This document shows, one piece after another, positions 60,533-64,000 of a stretch of 64,000 bases of DNA; the stretch's first letter is position 1; the number at the start of each line of letters is the position of its first letter. This stretch comes from Faecalibacterium sp. I4-3-84 (lineage in GTDB: Bacteria; Bacillota; Clostridia; Oscillospirales; Ruminococcaceae): assembly GCF_023347255.1 (NCBI RefSeq), contig NZ_CP094466.1, positions 1,736,001-1,800,000 on the forward strand. The letters are read 5' to 3'. The notes beneath the pieces are model-generated. The model was not told where the DNA came from, did no database searches, and saw nothing but the letters and a program-made list of their open reading frames with translations. The position numbers and the translations under genes were made by a program.

Positions 60533-61477
60533 ATGGTGATTCAAGGCGTTACTTACCTCTCAGACTTTGAGGCAAAAAAAGCCATCATGGAAATGGCCCG
60601 TCGGCTGGAAGCCAAGGGCTGGCTGGTGGCCGGTGACGGCAGCATGAGCGTCCGCGTCGGACCGCAGGCCGTGTGGGTGACCGTTGCCGGTGCCGACAAG
60701 GCCGCGCTCACGCAGGATATGCTGGTGCGCGTGGATATGAATGGCAAGGCGATGCTCAGCGCAAAGCCCAAGCCCCTGCCCGAAGACCTGCCCATCCATC
60801 TGAAAATCTATCAGGAAAACGAGAACGCCCAGTGCGTGATGCACACCTATCCGGCCTGCGCGGCTGTGATGGGGATGCAGGGCCAGACCGTGCAGCCTGC
60901 AGCATTCAGCCCCGCAGTGCGGGCGCTGGGACGGGTGCAGCTGCTGCCCGCCCAGAACGTGGACGCACAGGCACAGGCTGTCAGCCTGTTGTGCCGCACC
61001 GATAAGGCTGTCCTGCTGGAAAATGACGGCTGCCTGACCTGGGGCAAGACCCCGGCAGATGCGGCCCATCTGGTGGAAGCACTGGATTACTACGCAGCCG
61101 TCACCGCAAAGCTGGGCTGCGCAGGCTGCTCCAAATGCGGCAGCTGCGGCGGTCACTGCACCGGCTGCAGCAAGTGCGGCGCACCTGCCGTGCAGCCCAT
61201 GGCTCAGCCCGCTGCACAGCCTGTGGCAATGGCAGTACCCTCCGCACAGCCTGCCCAGCCGGTGAGCCTGCCGGGCGTTACCGGGCTGATCCAGCCGGGC
61301 ATGGCGCTGCCCACCCTGCCCAAACAGCAGGCGGCTCCTGCCCCTGCCCCGGTGCCCGCCGCACAGCCTGCGGCAGTCCCTGCAATGGAAGCGGCCCCGG
61401 CCGCACCGAAGTCCGCAAATGCCCGCGATGCCGCAATGGCCGAGGTCATCCGCCGGACGCTGAAGAGCTTTCAATAA
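60533..61477 (+). CDS. Class II aldolase-like protein with altered metal site, Cys-rich linker and BMC targeting tail
   Basis: 314 residues. Residues 10-192 follow the FucA/AraD class II aldolase fold (GDGSMSVRV, LPIHLKIY, CVMHTYPACA, LLENDGCLTWGKTPADA, VEALDYYA). By spacing to FucA, the catalytic Glu is D85, the first zinc His is kept (H104), but the second is Y106 and the third is D165. Residues 196-215 have seven cysteines (C196, 199, 202, 205, 209, 212, 215), including ferredoxin-like CxxCxxCxxxC. After an Ala/Pro/Gln-rich linker, ARDAAMAEVIRRTLKSF is an amphipathic helix like an encapsulation peptide. It may be a decarboxylase-type relative such as OtnC, or a non-enzymatic Fe-S/scaffold protein. 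Confidence 0.75.
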   Translation: MVIQGVTYLSDFEAKKAIMEMARRLEAKGWLVAGDGSMSVRVGPQAVWVTVAGADKAALTQDMLVRVDMNGKAMLSAKPKPLPEDLPIHLKIYQENENAQCVMHTYPACAAVMGMQGQTVQPAAFSPAVRALGRVQLLPAQNVDAQAQAVSLLCRTDKAVLLENDGCLTWGKTPADAAHLVEALDYYAAVTAKLGCAGCSKCGSCGGHCTGCSKCGAPAVQPMAQPAAQPVAMAVPSAQPAQPVSLPGVTGLIQPGMALPTLPKQQAAPAPAPVPAAQPAAVPAMEAAPAAPKSANARDAAMAEVIRRTLKSFQ

Positions 61478-61532
61478 CAAAAAGTTTCGTTTGATCCAAC
61501 GGATATGACCTTTACGGAAAGGAACGAAAACC

Positions 61533-62978
61533 ATGGATATCAGTTCGCAGGAAATTGAAGCGATCGTCAAGCAGGTGCTTGCCGGTATGGGCGGTGCACA
61601 GACAAGCGCCGCCCCCGCAGCCTACACGGCTGCACCCGGCGGTGCAGCAGGCGACCGCGGCGTGTTCGAGAATGTAGACGATGCAGTGGAAGCTGCATGG
61701 AAGGCCCAGCGCGACTGGGCGGCCAACTACAAGATCGAGGACCGCCAGCGCATCATTGAAGCCATCCGCCGCTGTGCCCGCGCACATGTGGAGGAGTGGT
61801 GCCACAAGATCGTGGAAGAGACCGGCATGGGCCGCTATGAGGACAAGGTGGAAAAACATCTGGCCGTCATCAACAAGACCCCCGGCCCCGAATGCCTGAC
61901 CACCGAAGCCAAGAGCGGTGACGCGGGCCTGATGCTGGAAGAGTACGCACCCTTTGGTGTGATCTGCTCCATCACCCCCACCACCAACCCTACCGAGACC
62001 ATCATCAACAACACCATCAGCATGATCGCAGGCGGCAACACCGTGGTGTTCAACGTGCACCCCCGCGCAAAGCGGGTGTCTGCCGACTGCCTGCAGACGC
62101 TGAATACCGCCATCATCGAGGCGGGCGGCCCTGCAAACCTCATTACCATGACCCGTGAGCCGACCATGGAGAATGTGGACAAGATGGCCGCAAACCCCAA
62201 GATCCGCCTGATGGCAGGCACCGGTGGCATGGGCATGGTGAACGCCCTGCTGCGCAGCGGCAAAAAGTGCATCGGTGCCGGTGCAGGCAACCCGCCCGTC
62301 ATCGTGGACGAGACCGCAGACATCGAGCTGGCAGGCCGCAAGATCTACGAGGGCGCTTCGTTCGATAACAACATCCTCTGCTTTGCAGAGAAGGAAGTGT
62401 TCGCCGTGAACACCGCCTACGACGGCCTGCTGCACGAGCTGCAGAAGCAGGGTGCCTACCTGCTGAACAAGGCCCAGACCGAACAGCTGGTGAACATCGT
62501 GCTGCAGCCCAAGAAGGGCGGCGGCCACGAGGTGAACAAAAAGTGGGTGGGCAAGGATGCCGCCCGCATTCTGGAGACCATCGGCGTGCATGTGCCGGAT
62601 ACTTGCCGCCTTGCCATCTGCGAGGTGCCTGCCGACCATCCGTTCGTGCTGGTGGAGCAGATGATGCCGGTGCTGCCCATCGTGCGCTGCCAGAGCTTTG
62701 AACAGGCTGTGGAAGATGCCGTGGTGGCCGAGCACGGCAACCGCCACACCGCTTCCATCTTCTCCAAGGATGTGGACCACATGACCCGCTTTGCCCGGGT
62801 CATTGAGACCACCATCTACGTAAAGAACAGCGCCACCAAGGCCGGTGTTGGCATTGGCGGCGAGGGCCACTGCACCATGACCATTGCCGGCCCCACCGGC
62901 GAGGGCATCACCTGCGCAAAGAGCTTCTGCCGCCGCCGCCGCTGCATGCTGGCCGAGGGCGGGCTGCGCATCATCTGA
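61533..62978 (+). CDS. CoA-acylating aldehyde dehydrogenase, BMC type (PduP/EutE-like)
   Basis: 481 residues. N-terminal encapsulation helix SSQEIEAIVKQVLAGM (4-19) and Ala/Pro linker, then the NAD-binding half (EEYAPFGVICSITPTTNPT) and the catalytic Cys C283 in SFDNNILCFAEKEV. Converts an aldehyde to acyl-CoA inside the shell, recycling CoA with PduL. An aaagga site precedes the start. Which aldehyde is not determined. Confidence 0.93.
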   Translation: MDISSQEIEAIVKQVLAGMGGAQTSAAPAAYTAAPGGAAGDRGVFENVDDAVEAAWKAQRDWAANYKIEDRQRIIEAIRRCARAHVEEWCHKIVEETGMGRYEDKVEKHLAVINKTPGPECLTTEAKSGDAGLMLEEYAPFGVICSITPTTNPTETIINNTISMIAGGNTVVFNVHPRAKRVSADCLQTLNTAIIEAGGPANLITMTREPTMENVDKMAANPKIRLMAGTGGMGMVNALLRSGKKCIGAGAGNPPVIVDETADIELAGRKIYEGASFDNNILCFAEKEVFAVNTAYDGLLHELQKQGAYLLNKAQTEQLVNIVLQPKKGGGHEVNKKWVGKDAARILETIGVHVPDTCRLAICEVPADHPFVLVEQMMPVLPIVRCQSFEQAVEDAVVAEHGNRHTASIFSKDVDHMTRFARVIETTIYVKNSATKAGVGIGGEGHCTMTIAGPTGEGITCAKSFCRRRRCMLAEGGLRII

Positions 62979-63040
62979 GTTTTTGAAGGACGAAACCATC
63001 ACATACAATTTTTTCAGTGTTCTGACAGGAGGAACAACTT

Positions 63041-63631
63041 ATGAAAGCTCTGGGTTTTATCGAGACGAAGGGTCTGGTTGGCAACATCGACGCTACCGAT
63101 GCAATGCTGAAGGCTGCTGACGTTGAGTTCATTGGTTCCGACACCATCGGTGCCGGTCTGACCACCGTGATCGTTACCGGCGAGGTGGGCGCTGTCAAGG
63201 CTGCTACCGAGGCTGGCGAAGAGGCTGCTTCCCGCGTGGGTGAGCTGTTCTGTGTCAACGTCATTGCACGTCCTCACGCAGATCTGGCCCGCATCATGCC
63301 CGCCAAGGGCCCCGCGACCGGCAAGTCCGGCCTGCCCGCAGGCGAGCAGGTGCCGCTGGATGCCGCTCTGGGCATGATCGAGACCAACGGCCTGACCGCT
63401 TCCATCGAGGCAGCCGATGCCATGCTGAAGAGCGCAGATGTCTCTCTGGTGGGTCAGGAGAAGATCGGCGCAGGCCTTGTTACCGTGTTCGTGCAGGGCG
63501 ACGTTGGCGCTGTGAAGGCTGCTGTTGAGGCAGGCCAGACCGCTGCTTCCCGCATTGGCGAAGTGGTCAGCGCACTGGTCATTCCCCGCCCGCACGCAAG
63601 CGTGTCCGAGTGCATGCCTGAGCTGCGCTGA
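63041..63631 (+). CDS. Tandem BMC-domain shell protein (BMC-T)
   Basis: 196 residues with two BMC folds: about 1-90 ([20 protein letters not shown], then [20 protein letters not shown]) and about 107-192 ([20 protein letters not shown], then [20 protein letters not shown]). Forms pseudohexameric trimers tiling the compartment shell; such proteins often carry a gated or Fe-S pore. No pore cysteine is evident here. Good caggaggaa site. Confidence 0.93.
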   Translation: MKALGFIETKGLVGNIDATDAMLKAADVEFIGSDTIGAGLTTVIVTGEVGAVKAATEAGEEAASRVGELFCVNVIARPHADLARIMPAKGPATGKSGLPAGEQVPLDAALGMIETNGLTASIEAADAMLKSADVSLVGQEKIGAGLVTVFVQGDVGAVKAAVEAGQTAASRIGEVVSALVIPRPHASVSECMPELR

Positions 63632-63670
63632 GCCCTGCGCTGACGCTGCATAAGAAAGGAGCGCTGTGCC

Positions 63671-64000
63671 TTGGTTTACCATGACATCAGTCAGGAACAG
63701 CTGCTGCTCCTGATCACGCAGGCCGTGCAGGCAGAGCTGCAAAAGCGCAGCCGTCAGGTGCCGGTAGGCATCTCGGTGCGGCACATCCACCTTACCCGCG
63801 ATGATGTGGACAAGCTGTTCGGCTATGGCTACCAGCTCACCCCCAAAAAGGCGCTGAGCCAGCCCGGCCAGTTTGCCTGCGAGGAATGTCTGGACATCAT
63901 CGGCCCCAAGGGCGAACTGAAGCATGTCCGCATCCTTGGCCCGGAGCGCAGTGCCACTCAGATCGAGCTGGCGCAGACCGACTGCCGCAACATCGGCATC
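63671..64000 (+). CDS. pduL: PduL-type phosphotransacylase (partial, cut by window end)
   Basis: 110 codons visible, TTG start with aaaggag 9 bases upstream. VPVGISVRHIHLTRDDVDKL holds the zinc-binding His pair, followed by QPGQFACEECLDIIGPKGEL and VRILGPERSATQIELAQTDC, all PduL landmarks. Converts acyl-CoA to acyl phosphate and frees CoA within the compartment. The N-terminal helix ISQEQLLLLITQAVQAELQ may be its encapsulation peptide. Confidence 0.92.
   Translation, partial: MVYHDISQEQLLLLITQAVQAELQKRSRQVPVGISVRHIHLTRDDVDKLFGYGYQLTPKKALSQPGQFACEECLDIIGPKGELKHVRILGPERSATQIELAQTDCRNIGI

Noticed and set aside
1-64000. CRISPR array
   Set aside because: Repeats in the window are palindromic intergenic units, integrase motif repeats or operator-like boxes; none shows regular repeat-spacer spacing.

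Overview
The window looks like chromosome of a gut Firmicute of the Faecalibacterium/Oscillospiraceae type. This is inferred from the GC-rich, Clostridia-like core genes, the palindromic intergenic repeats between core genes, and AT-rich accessory insertions; no 16S gene is present to confirm it.

Layout. (1) 195-7278: complete arginine biosynthesis run argH-argC-argJ-argB-argD-argF, with palindromic repeats in the gaps and a possible attenuator leader before argD. (2) 7392-12734: RpiR-type regulator divergent from a GH4 phospho-glycosidase and a PTS EIICB (alpha-glucoside uptake), then a MATE exporter. (3) 12.9-32.9 kb: accessory region starting at tRNA-Ser and a tRNA-Arg-like gene and ending at a 3' tRNA-Ser fragment. 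It holds broken tyrosine and serine recombinases, an excisionase, a Gabija-like pair (OLD/TOPRIM nuclease plus UvrD-like helicase) with an unknown membrane protein, a PLD/DEAD/DUF3427 helicase with a NUDIX partner, a Fic protein between matching inverted repeats, an AAA15 ATPase with a broken partner, an AT-rich tail-anchored orphan and a DUF6017 replication-type protein. Several genes are truncated, so this is a pile-up of nested and decayed elements. (4) 33.2-36.1 kb: hybrid sensor kinase. (5) 36.2-48.6 kb: a minus-strand Pel-type exopolysaccharide operon in the Gram-positive order pelD-pelE-pelA(deacetylase)-pelF-pelG, continuing without gaps into CotH kinase, VTC-domain, DUF4956 and DUF4832 genes. 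(6) 48.8-51.6 kb: YaiI/YqxD protein, esterase, dGTPase-like HD protein. (7) 52-64 kb: a catabolic regulon with cupin, DUF1537 sugar-acid kinase, Asp/Glu racemase-family protein, TRAP transporter, GntR/FCD regulator, then BKACE, an unusual class II aldolase-like protein, CoA-acylating aldehyde dehydrogenase, tandem-BMC shell protein and PduL (cut by the window end). This is the start of a bacterial microcompartment locus.

How they fit together. In region 7 the TRAP system would import an organic or sugar acid, the kinase and the aldolase/BKACE enzymes would cleave it, and the aldehyde and CoA intermediates would be handled in a shell by the aldehyde dehydrogenase and PduL. A GGATGT motif recurs at or near four predicted promoters there and is a candidate GntR operator. 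In region 5, PelD keeps a c-di-GMP I-site-like RxxD, so polymer export is probably c-di-GMP controlled. The most unusual items are the aldolase-like protein that has lost zinc ligands and gained a seven-cysteine linker, the membrane gene next to the Gabija pair whose frame continues past a TGA into a zinc-ribbon, and the matched boxes around fic.
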